From Selenomonadaceae bacterium (GTDB taxonomy: Bacteria; Bacillota; Negativicutes; Selenomonadales; Selenomonadaceae): a stretch of DNA of 13,928 nucleotides. A model generated the notes under the pieces. It saw nothing but the letters and a program-made list of their open reading frames with translations. It ran no database searches and was not told the DNA's origin. This document shows, in pieces, positions 7,840 to 13,928 of this stretch. Within the stretch, counting starts at the first letter, position 1. Each line of letters starts with the position of its first letter. A program made the translations under genes and the position numbers. The stretch is from positions 1 to 13,928 of the forward strand of contig JAFSUE010000005.1 in NCBI GenBank assembly GCA_017445435.1, given 5' to 3'.

Positions 7840-9402
7840 ATGAATGAGCAGAGTACTATTGCCTTTCTGATTAAAGGACTTTTGACAAGAGTTTTTAAAC
7901 TTGTTGCAGTCATTGTCTTAGTTATGATTGTGAGTCTTTACCTTTTTTCAAGCTATACGGCTGTCGTAAATGAAGCTGGCATAGTTCGCGGCGGCAGTCA
8001 GCGCGTAGTTAAACAGGTGCTTGCAGGGGCGGACTCTACTCAAGCTACTGAAAAGGTTGAAGGCTTGTTGAAAAAACTTGACGGCGCAATTTTACTTGGC
8101 AGTTTTTCAACCGAACGTGACAAAGTCGAATCGTACTGGAACTCGGAAGTTAAAACAGCCATTGCCAATTTCAAAACTTCAAACGATCCCGCCAAACTTT
8201 TAGAAGTCAGCGAAACATATTTCGGACTTACAAATACAATGGTCGACGCGGCGCAAAGTATGGTAAACATTATGACTTACGTTTTGTACTTGTTGCTAAT
8301 CGGCTTTGCGGCGGCAGTTGGATTTTCCTTGAAAAAAGTTTACGCCATATTTCAAGAAAGAGTTGTTGAACCGATTGGGACTTTGGAAGGTAGCATTAAC
8401 AAACTTGCTCAAGGCAATTTGAATCAAAAGTTAGTTTACAATCGCGAAGATGAAATTGGAAAACTTTATGACTTGTTAAATAAAATGCGTGTCGGACTTT
8501 CAAGCTACGTACAAGATATTGAAAAAAATCTTCGCTCAATGGCGGGTGGCGATTTAGTGACGGCAACTGATATGAAGTACATCGGCGATTACGTACCAAT
8601 TCAAACGAACATTGAACACATTCGCGAATCACTTTGTAACGAAATGCACTCAATGGCGGAAATTGCCGAACAAGTTGCCGTAAGCGCAAATGAAGTTTCG
8701 CAAGTGTCACATAGCCTTGCAGAAGGTGCAGTCAGTCAAACTGAAAGCATTCAACAGTTACAATCGAAAATTCAGGAGACAATGCAACAAAACGCTAAGG
8801 TTGAAACCTTCGTACAAAATGCCCTTCAACGCGGCGCCGATACCACGCGAAGTATTGAACTTAGCCGCGTACAAATGGACAAAGTTGTTGACGCGATGAA
8901 CGAAATTAGCAAGGCGTCAGAGGAAATTAAATCAATTCTTGGCGCGTTGGACGAAATAACTGGGCAAACTGCGCTGTTAAGTTTAAATGCGTCGATTGAG
9001 GCGGCACGTGCTGGCGAAGCTGGGCGCGGTTTTGCAGTCGTAGCTGATGAAGTTAGAAAGCTTGCTGAACAATCTGCAAGTTCCACACAAAATATTCAAC
9101 ACCTTATCACAAATGCGCTGGCTGGAATTGCTCACGGAATGGAAGTTGTAAATACGGCGTCAAATTCTTTGTCTGGCGTCACTGAAAATACAGAGGAAGT
9201 CACAAAAGTTATTCGTCAACTTAGCGAACAAAGTAGAACTCAACAAAATATAATGAATGAAGTTAATACACTTTCACAAACAATTTTGGGCGTCGTCACG
9301 GATAATTCTGCCGTGTCTGAAGAATGCGCGGCGTCCAGTTCCGAACTTTCCGATTACTCCAACGCCTTCAAAGAAAGTGTAGGCAAATTTAAAACTGTAT
9401 AA
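7840..9402 (+). CDS. Methyl-accepting chemotaxis protein with NarX/PilJ-like P-box sensor domain
   Basis: This is a transmembrane chemoreceptor of 520 residues, expected to control CheA/CheW. Order: transmembrane segment 1 (~18-37), a small extracytoplasmic domain (~38-140), transmembrane segment 2 (~143-165), a HAMP domain (~165-220, VEPIGTLEGSINKLAQGNL), a second HAMP-like linker, and a cytoplasmic signalling coiled coil. The hairpin tip at ~371-405 carries GQTALLSLNASIEAARAGE and GRGFAVVADEVRKLAE. Right after segment 1 is NEAGIVRGGSQRVVK (44-58), which resembles the NxAGxxRxxSxR pattern of the nitrate-binding P-box in NarX/NarQ and the PilJ-type domain of nitrate receptor McpN. Its place 25 bp after narI, with its own ribosome binding site GGAGGG, suggests co-expression with nitrate reductase. 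No C-terminal CheR-binding pentapeptide is seen. Nitrate as ligand is inferred. Confidence 0.93.
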   Translation: MNEQSTIAFLIKGLLTRVFKLVAVIVLVMIVSLYLFSSYTAVVNEAGIVRGGSQRVVKQVLAGADSTQATEKVEGLLKKLDGAILLGSFSTERDKVESYWNSEVKTAIANFKTSNDPAKLLEVSETYFGLTNTMVDAAQSMVNIMTYVLYLLLIGFAAAVGFSLKKVYAIFQERVVEPIGTLEGSINKLAQGNLNQKLVYNREDEIGKLYDLLNKMRVGLSSYVQDIEKNLRSMAGGDLVTATDMKYIGDYVPIQTNIEHIRESLCNEMHSMAEIAEQVAVSANEVSQVSHSLAEGAVSQTESIQQLQSKIQETMQQNAKVETFVQNALQRGADTTRSIELSRVQMDKVVDAMNEISKASEEIKSILGALDEITGQTALLSLNASIEAARAGEAGRGFAVVADEVRKLAEQSASSTQNIQHLITNALAGIAHGMEVVNTASNSLSGVTENTEEVTKVIRQLSEQSRTQQNIMNEVNTLSQTILGVVTDNSAVSEECAASSSELSDYSNAFKESVGKFKTV

Positions 9403-9497
9403 TTTTTAGTTAATTAAAATATTTTTTCTTTTGACGCAAAATAAGTTTATAAAAAAAATTTTTCAACACAACATATTTAAAATAGGAGATAAAATTT

Positions 9498-11030
9498 ATG
9501 GATAGTAAAATGTTTTGTTTTCAATGTCAGGAGACTCAAGGGAATAAAGGTTGCACAGTCAAAGGCATTTGCGGAAAAACTGCCGAAATTGCGAATTTAC
9601 AGGACAAATTGATTTATGTTACAAAAAAATTAAGTGCGGCGAAAGTTGCAAATGTCAGTAAAGAAATTACGCTGAATCTTTTTTGCACGATAACAAACGC
9701 AAATTTTGACGCTGAATTTTTAAATGACCGAATCAATAAAACTTTGAATTTGATTCCCGAAAAAATTGAAATTCCTGAAAATATCGGCGTGCTTGCTACG
9801 GAAAATGAAGATGTCCGCAGTTTGCGCGAACTTATAACTTACGGCTTGAAAGGTATGGCGGCGTACCTTTACCATGCAAACGCGCTCTGTTACGACGACG
9901 AACAAATTAACGCCTTCATGCAGTCGACGCTTGCTAAACTTCTCGACGACACTTTAAGCGGCGACGATTTAACCGCGCTTGCACTTGAAACTGGCAAAGT
10001 TGGCGTCGATACAATGGCGCTACTCGACAAGGCTAACACTTCAACTTACGGTAACCCCGAATTGACAAAAGTTAATATCGGCGTCAGAAAAAATCCCGCA
10101 ATTTTAATCAGCGGTCACGATTTAAAAGACCTTGAACAGTTGCTTGAACAGACTGAAAATACTGGCGTCGACGTTTACACAAACGGCGAAATGCTCCCTG
10201 CGCATTACTACCCCGCCTTCAAAAAATATAAAAACTTGGTCGGCAATTACGGTAACGCTTGGCATTTGCAACAGAAAGAATTTGAAAAGTTTAACGGCGT
10301 AATTTTGCTTACGACAAATTGTCTTGTGCCGCCGAAAGAAAGTTACAAATCGCGCGTATTTACGACGGGCGCGGTTGCTTATCCAAATTGCAAATATATT
10401 TCTGAAGTCGACGGCAAGAAAGATTTTTCGCCGCTGATTGAACTTGCTAAAACTTTGCCGCCGCCTACTGAATTGGAGACTGGCGAAATTATCGGCGGTT
10501 TTGCCCACGAACAAGTTTTTGCATTGGCAGACAAAGTTGTTGACGCCGTTAAATCTGGCGCAATTAAAAAGTTCGTCGTAATGGCAGGTTGTGACGGTCG
10601 CCAAAAGTCACGCGAATATTACACAAACTTTGCTAAGGCTCTGCCGAAAGACACGGTAATTTTAACTGCGGGCTGTGCAAAATACAAATTCAATAAACTT
10701 GATTTAGGCGATATTGGCGGCATTCCGCGAATTTTAGACGCTGGACAATGCAACGATTCATATTCTTTAGCTTTAATCGCGTTGAAGTTGAAGGAAGTTT
10801 TCGGACTTGACGACGTGAACAAATTGCCGATTGTTTATAATATAAGCTGGTTTGAGCAGAAGGCGTGTACCGTGCTTTTAGCGCTGTTGTACTTAGGTGT
10901 AAAAAATATTCATCTCGGTCCTACGTTGCCCGCGTTTTTAAGTCCCAACGTTGCTAAAGTTTTGGTTGAAAATTTTGGTATCGGAACAATTTCAACAGTT
11001 GACGAAGATATAAAAAAATTGATTGGCTAA
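9498..11030 (+). CDS. hcp: Hybrid-cluster protein Hcp (prismane; NO/hydroxylamine reductase)
   Basis: Hcp reduces nitric oxide to N2O and, in vitro, hydroxylamine to ammonia, protecting anaerobes from nitrosative stress during nitrate respiration; it is cytoplasmic. The 510-residue protein has the N-terminal cluster motif Cys7-x2-Cys10-x8-Cys19-x5-Cys25. All hybrid-cluster ligands are present: His207, Glu231, Cys275, Cys365 (persulfide position), Cys393, Cys418, Glu453 and Lys455. Their spacings match the Desulfovibrio protein at every step except one (90 rather than 94 residues between the third and fourth). The protein is about 40 residues shorter than typical class I forms, in the helical part before His207. 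The ATG follows AGGAG by 9 bp. It has its own 95-bp upstream gap and ends in a rho-independent terminator. The reductase partner Hcr is not in the window. Confidence 0.96.
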   Translation: MDSKMFCFQCQETQGNKGCTVKGICGKTAEIANLQDKLIYVTKKLSAAKVANVSKEITLNLFCTITNANFDAEFLNDRINKTLNLIPEKIEIPENIGVLATENEDVRSLRELITYGLKGMAAYLYHANALCYDDEQINAFMQSTLAKLLDDTLSGDDLTALALETGKVGVDTMALLDKANTSTYGNPELTKVNIGVRKNPAILISGHDLKDLEQLLEQTENTGVDVYTNGEMLPAHYYPAFKKYKNLVGNYGNAWHLQQKEFEKFNGVILLTTNCLVPPKESYKSRVFTTGAVAYPNCKYISEVDGKKDFSPLIELAKTLPPPTELETGEIIGGFAHEQVFALADKVVDAVKSGAIKKFVVMAGCDGRQKSREYYTNFAKALPKDTVILTAGCAKYKFNKLDLGDIGGIPRILDAGQCNDSYSLALIALKLKEVFGLDDVNKLPIVYNISWFEQKACTVLLALLYLGVKNIHLGPTLPAFLSPNVAKVLVENFGIGTISTVDEDIKKLIG

Positions 11031-11052
11031 AAAATTTATAAAAATTTTTTCA

Positions 11053-11077
11053 CTCCGCATTGTCGGAGATTTTTTTT
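11053..11077 (+). terminator. Rho-independent terminator after hcp
   Basis: A 5-bp GC-rich stem CTCCG/CGGAG with loop CATTGT (11053-11068) is followed by an A and eight T residues (11070-11077). It lies 23 bp after the hcp stop. Confidence 0.8.
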
Positions 11078-11085
11078 GCTATAAT
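11077..11085 (+). promoter_or_regulatory. Extended -10 promoter element before the toxin-antitoxin remnant
   Basis: TGCTATAAT is a perfect extended -10 (TGN-TATAAT) immediately downstream of the hcp terminator. No good -35 is seen at 16-18 bp spacing, because that stretch is the terminator hairpin. Transcription from here would start near 11092, about 20 bp before the remnant reading frame at 11113. It would be the original promoter of the toxin-antitoxin pair. Confidence 0.45.
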
Positions 11086-11112
11086 TTAAAAAAATTTAAA
11101 AGAAGTGGCATA

Positions 11113-11376
11113 TTGAGAATTTACCTTAATTTAGACGAATCCAAATGCGTAATGCAAATTTAAAAAGAAATTGTAAAAAAAATCTTGAACTTGTAAATTC
11201 TTTTATGTTGCACTACGAAAATTATCGCAAAAAAAATTTAAATCAACGCGAAAAAATAGATTTTTTTATAGAAATGCGATTATTTTATTGCTGTCGATAA
11301 AAAAATTTTAAAATATTTTTGCGAAGAAATTAAAATTGTAAATCCGATTGAATTTGTAAAAATTTTGGAAGTGTGA
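11113..11376 (+). pseudogene. Decayed PIN-domain (VapC-like) toxin gene
   Basis: Three short coding fragments in two frames fit one PIN-domain protein family. Frame A starts at TTG 11113 and reads LRIYLNLDESK, like the family start xxIYLDxxxF. Frame B, from about 11157, reads KKNLELVNSFMLHYENYR and LNQREKIDFFIEM. Frame A resumes near 11272 with KCDYFIAVDKKILKYF and ends IKIVNPIEFVKILEV at the TGA 11374-11376. The end resembles the CDYFxTxDKKLL...NPxEF tail common in PIN toxins. About 25 codons seem lost after DESK, where a short TAATGCG-type repeat now sits, and the middle region with the remaining catalytic acid is missing. The first acidic position (YLD) reads YLN. The product would be inactive. 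The stop lies 3 bp before the next start, and that gene's ribosome binding site is inside the remnant, as in an intact toxin-antitoxin operon. The family was recognised from memory, without a search. Confidence 0.6.
11143..11156. repeat. Two-unit copy of the TAATGCG heptamer inside the toxin remnant
   Basis: AAATGCG followed by TAATGCA matches the TAATGCG unit of the arrays at modA and narG. It sits exactly at the junction between the two reading frames of the PIN remnant, so it may mark the insertion or deletion that broke the gene. Confidence 0.45.
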
Positions 11377-11379
11377 ATT

Positions 11380-11592
11380 ATGGAAAATGAATTGGTGAGG
11401 AAAGGAATAAAATGTTTGATTGAAAATCTCGGCTACAGCGATGCTAATGAATTTTTGTATCAAGTCGTGAAAAATAATATTGAATACTTCGATTACACTG
11501 AATGGCAGCGTGAACATCTTTTCGAAGGAATGACTGACGAAGAAATTTTGAATGGCGCTATTGATTATGCTAAAAAAAATCATCTCAATTAA
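11380..11592 (+). CDS. Small protein, probable orphan antitoxin partner of the PIN remnant
   Basis: This encodes a 70-residue acidic protein with an intact frame. The N-terminal part (ELVRKGIKCLIENLGYSDAN) looks helical, followed by EFLYQVVKNN, the block FDYTEWQREHLFEGMT (37-52) and a helical tail. Small proteins with a similar 'LGxxxAxxFI...DYTxWQ' pattern are often found beside PIN-domain genes of the type seen here, which suggests an antitoxin; this rests on memory of the family. The ATG is 3 bp after the remnant's stop and is preceded by GGAAG (11367-11371) within the remnant. With the toxin broken, it would be an orphan antitoxin, or could have a regulatory role of its own. No DNA-binding motif is recognised with certainty. 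Confidence 0.6.
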   Translation: MENELVRKGIKCLIENLGYSDANEFLYQVVKNNIEYFDYTEWQREHLFEGMTDEEILNGAIDYAKKNHLN

Positions 11593-11633
11593 AAATTTGT
11601 TGTAATAAATGTCATAGCGAAAAAATTTTTTAA

Positions 11634-11642
11634 TGATATAAT
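11634..11642 (+). promoter_or_regulatory. Extended -10 promoter for the molybdopterin gene cluster
   Basis: TGATATAAT is a perfect extended -10 (TGN-TATAAT). The predicted start is about 11649, giving a 29-nt leader to the TTG start at 11678. No good -35 is visible at the usual spacing. It is the only promoter-like element in the 85 bp between the small gene and the moeA-like gene, so it may drive both moe genes and moaA. Confidence 0.5.
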
Positions 11643-11677
11643 TTCCTCTGAAGTTTTTATTTTGGAGGAAAATTTTT

Positions 11678-12652
11678 TTGAAGGAAATTAAAGTTGAAGA
11701 CGCCGTCGGACAAGTACTTTTTCACGATGTCACGGAAATTATTCGTGGCGTTACGAAGGGCGCACGCTTTCGCAAAGGTCACATTATCGCGGCTGAAGAT
11801 ATTCCAGTACTTTTGAAGCTCGGCAAGGAAAATATTTTTGTCTGTGATTTTGATGACGAAACAAAACTTCATGAAAATGACGCCGCTGAAATTTTGAAAA
11901 ATATTTGTCAAGGCGAAAATTTATCTGCGTCCGAAGTTAAAGAAGGTAAAATCGAACTTGCCGCCGCCTTCGACGGAGTTTTTCACGTCGACGAAGAAAC
12001 GCTTTACAAAATAAATGACGTTGAGGAAATTTGTATTGCCACGCTGAAAAATAAAATTCCCGTCCGCAAAGGAAAAACTGTTGCGGGAATGCGCGTAATT
12101 CCGCTAATTATCGATAAGGCTAAAATGGACGCCGTAAAAAATTTAGCTGGCAATGAACCACTGATGAAAATTTTGCCGTACAAAAATTTTAAAGTCGGTT
12201 TAATCGTCACTGGCTCGGAAATTTTTCACAATCGCATTGAAGATACTTTCACGCCAGTTATTGACGCCAAATTAAAAAATTTCGGCTTGCAAATTGATGA
12301 GCGCCGCGTTTCTGACGATTCAACGGCAATGACAAAAAATTTTATCGACGAACTTTTAAATTTGGGAATGGAAATGATCCTTTGTACTGGCGGAATGAGC
12401 GTTGACCCTGACGATAAAACGCCTGCCGCAATTCGTGCAAGCGCGTCTAAGGTTGTCACTTACGGCGTACCAGTTTTGCCAGGCGCAATGTTTATGCTTG
12501 CCTACAAAGACGACGTACCGATTATGGGCTTGCCAGGCTGTGTGATGTACTGCGCGAAAACTATTTTTGATTTGGTACTGCCGCGAATTTTGACAGGCGA
12601 AACTTTGACGCGAAAAGATTTTGTGTCAATGGGCGTCGGAGGGCTGATTTGA
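11678..12652 (+). CDS. MoeA/Mog-like molybdopterin-binding protein
   Basis: The protein has 324 residues and probably works in molybdenum-cofactor synthesis. Its C-terminal half is a MoaB/Mog-type molybdopterin-binding fold: VGLIVTGSEI (~172-182), a CTGGMSVDPDDKTP block (~236) that is the glycine-rich ligand-binding loop, and MGLPGCVMYC (~283-292) in the place of the MoeA LPGNP loop. The N-terminal part (~1-165, VLFHDVTEIIRGVTKGARF) lacks the MoeA DGYA block, so it is a divergent relative rather than a second MoeA. Similar stand-alone proteins are known in clostridia and negativicutes, usually annotated only as molybdopterin-binding; the exact step is uncertain. Start TTG is preceded by TTGGAGGAAAATTTTTTTG, identical over 19 bases to the leader of the following moeA. 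A heptamer array begins in its stop codon. Confidence 0.85.
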   Translation: MKEIKVEDAVGQVLFHDVTEIIRGVTKGARFRKGHIIAAEDIPVLLKLGKENIFVCDFDDETKLHENDAAEILKNICQGENLSASEVKEGKIELAAAFDGVFHVDEETLYKINDVEEICIATLKNKIPVRKGKTVAGMRVIPLIIDKAKMDAVKNLAGNEPLMKILPYKNFKVGLIVTGSEIFHNRIEDTFTPVIDAKLKNFGLQIDERRVSDDSTAMTKNFIDELLNLGMEMILCTGGMSVDPDDKTPAAIRASASKVVTYGVPVLPGAMFMLAYKDDVPIMGLPGCVMYCAKTIFDLVLPRILTGETLTRKDFVSMGVGGLI

Positions 12653-12685
12653 ATTAAGAATTAAGAATGTAGAATTAAGAATTTT
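12651..12685. repeat. 5-unit GAATTAA heptanucleotide repeat at the stop of the moeA-like gene
   Basis: Units are GAATTAA, GAATTAA, GAATGTA, GAATTAA and GAATTTT. The first begins inside the TGA stop at 12650-12652. It is again exactly five units (35 bp), like the other long arrays, but has a different unit sequence. Confidence 0.8.
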
Positions 12686-12710
12686 TTTTGCGAATTGGAG
12701 GAAAATTTTT

Positions 12711-13892
12711 TTGGAAGGCATTGAACTTGAACAGGCGATTGAACTTTTGACTGCGCAGGTTAAGCCAGTCGACGACGTTAGAGAAGTTTTGTTGCTCGGA
12801 GGATTAGGTAGCATTGTAGCTGAAAATTATTTTGCAAAGTTCGATAATCCACCTTTCAACCGTTCGCCACTCGACGGGTACGCCGTAAATTCTGCCGATA
12901 CGCCAAATAATTTTAAAGTTGTCGGTGAAGAATGCGCGGGCGATTTTTGGCGCAAAACTTTAAAGCGCGGCGAAGCTCTGCGAATTATGACTGGCGCGGC
13001 AATTCCTAAAGGTACTGACTGCGTCGTAAGGCAGGAAGATATTATCAAGGTCGACGCCGAAAATATTTTTGTGCCGAAAAAACTTCAACACCATGAAAAT
13101 TTTTGTTTCGCAGGTGAAGACGTGAAAAGCGGCGATTTAATCGTTGAGAAAGGTACAATTTTGACGGCGGCTCACGTTGCAGTTTTGGCAAGTCAAGGTT
13201 ATTCACTGGTAAAAGTTTATCGCTTTCCAAGCGTTACTATTGCGTCGACTGGTGACGAACTTTTAATGCCGTATGAAAAACTTGCTAAGGGAAAAATTTA
13301 CAACAGCAATTTGTACCTTTTACAAGCGCGGGTAATTGAACTTGACGTTGCGTTGGGAAATTTAGGAAACTTGCCTGATGACCCTGAAGTTGTCGCAAAA
13401 AAAATTTTGGAATACGATAGAAAAACTGATTTGCTGATAACTACAGGCGGCGTGTCGGTCGGCAAAAAAGATATTATGCACGAGGTAGTTAAAAAAATCG
13501 GCGAAAAAATTTTTTGGCGCGTCAATATGAAACCTGGCGCTCCAGTTATCGGCTGGCGTACTGAAAATTTTTTATGCTTGTCATTGTCGGGCAATCCATT
13601 CGCCGCCTTCGCTACGTTTGAACTTTTAGCGCGTCCGATTATCGCTAAACTTAATCGCCGCGCAGATTTTATGTACAAGCGCATTAAAGCGGTTATGGCT
13701 GACAATTTCCCTAAACAAAGTCGCGGTCGCCGATTTATTCGCGCTAAGTTTGACGACGGAAAAATTTATCTGCCCGAGCAACACGCGTCGGGAAGTTTAT
13801 TTTCTGCCGTCGATTGTAACGCGCTGGTCGACATTCCCGCAGGTACAGGCGCATTGAAGATTGGCGATAAAGTTGAAGTGGTGCTACTTTGA
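12711..13892 (+). CDS. moeA: Molybdopterin molybdenumtransferase MoeA
   Basis: MoeA inserts molybdenum into adenylylated molybdopterin, the last step in making Mo-MPT before MGD formation for NarG. The 393-residue protein carries the MoeA blocks in order: NPPFNRSPLDGYAV with Asp55 (the conserved DGYA aspartate), LRIMTGAAIPKGTDCVVRQE (~91-109), FAGEDVKSGD, VTIASTGDELL, the MPT loop ITTGGVSVGKKD, MKPGAPV, LSLSGNPFAAFATFELLARP, and a C-terminal beta domain ending IGDKVEVVLL. The usual LPGNP appears as LSGNP. The TTG start follows GGAGG by about 9 bp. It lies 58 bp after the moeA-like gene, across a heptamer array, and its stop overlaps the moaA start. Cytoplasmic. Confidence 0.95.
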   Translation: MEGIELEQAIELLTAQVKPVDDVREVLLLGGLGSIVAENYFAKFDNPPFNRSPLDGYAVNSADTPNNFKVVGEECAGDFWRKTLKRGEALRIMTGAAIPKGTDCVVRQEDIIKVDAENIFVPKKLQHHENFCFAGEDVKSGDLIVEKGTILTAAHVAVLASQGYSLVKVYRFPSVTIASTGDELLMPYEKLAKGKIYNSNLYLLQARVIELDVALGNLGNLPDDPEVVAKKILEYDRKTDLLITTGGVSVGKKDIMHEVVKKIGEKIFWRVNMKPGAPVIGWRTENFLCLSLSGNPFAAFATFELLARPIIAKLNRRADFMYKRIKAVMADNFPKQSRGRRFIRAKFDDGKIYLPEQHASGSLFSAVDCNALVDIPAGTGALKIGDKVEVVLL

Positions 13893-13928
13893 TTGACCAA
13901 TTTGGACGACGTATCGAATATGCTAGAA
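13889..13928 (+). CDS. moaA: GTP 3',8-cyclase MoaA (partial, N-terminus only)
   Basis: Only the first 13 codons fall in the window, read from TTG 13889: MIDQFGRRIEYAR. This matches the MoaA start pattern of Firmicutes (MxDxFGRxIxYLRxSVTDRCN). The radical-SAM cysteines would follow beyond the edge. MoaA catalyses the first step of molybdopterin synthesis from GTP. The TTG shares two bases with the moeA TGA stop, suggesting translational coupling. The identification rests on a very short match plus its place after moeA. Confidence 0.65.
   Translation, partial: MIDQFGRRIEYAR

Noticed and set aside
9404..9435. Near-palindrome TTTTAGTTAATTAAAA followed by a T-rich run after the chemoreceptor gene, as a terminator or operator
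   Set aside because: The stem is all A/T apart from a mismatch and would be very weak; the arms do not fit FNR, CRP or HcpR half-sites. It cannot be told apart from AT-rich background.
9429..9441. TTTTG-ACG-CAAAA inverted repeat and TTGACG -35-like box upstream of hcp
   Set aside because: No -10 element lies at 16-18 bp from TTGACG (that stretch is A-rich), and the repeat is too short to call an operator. The hcp promoter remains unassigned.
10122..10604. Long open frame antisense to hcp (160 codons)
   Set aside because: It lies wholly inside a gene with every family ligand intact, has no ribosome binding site and no recognisable motif; it results from the codon bias of hcp.

Overview
The window comes from an anaerobic or facultatively anaerobic bacterium that respires nitrate. 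It is AT-rich, has strong GGAGG-type ribosome binding sites, uses TTG and GTG starts often, and encodes molybdate uptake through a lipoprotein (lipobox LLTGC). This points to a Firmicute, perhaps a Negativicute such as a Selenomonas or Veillonella relative. The lineage call rests on overall style and is weak.

Layout. On the minus strand at the left edge are modC (cut off by the window) and modA, a molybdate ABC transporter with no modB between them. A 105-105 bp divergent control region follows, then narGHJI on the plus strand, encoding the membrane-bound respiratory nitrate reductase. A methyl-accepting chemotaxis protein starts 25 bp after narI; its extracytoplasmic domain carries a motif like the nitrate-sensing P-box of NarX/PilJ-type sensors. 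Next is hcp, encoding the hybrid-cluster protein (NO/hydroxylamine reductase), which ends in a clear rho-independent terminator. About 350 bp after hcp hold a frameshifted, internally deleted PIN-domain toxin remnant, followed by a small intact gene that looks like its antitoxin partner. The right part encodes molybdenum-cofactor synthesis: a MoeA/Mog-like molybdopterin-binding protein, a full-length MoeA and the first codons of MoaA.

How it fits together. ModA/ModC bring in molybdate, the MoeA-like proteins and MoaA build the cofactor, and NarG uses it in nitrate reduction. NarH carries electrons through Fe-S clusters, NarI takes them from quinol through two hemes, and NarJ assembles the complex. 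The chemoreceptor could steer cells toward nitrate, and Hcp can remove the NO that nitrate respiration produces. No nitrate transporter (narK), no NarXL-type regulators and no nitrite reductase are visible.

Two non-coding features stand out. The modA-narG region holds a perfect 16-bp CRP/FNR-type palindrome (AGTGATATTTATCACT), placed so that it sits at about -41.5 of a predicted narG promoter and about -42.5 of a predicted modA promoter, as if one activator drove both. Four 35-bp arrays of degenerate 7-bp repeats (two of them abutting) sit at gene ends and contain or begin inside the stop codons of modA, narG and the moeA-like gene; a fifth short copy lies inside the decayed toxin gene.
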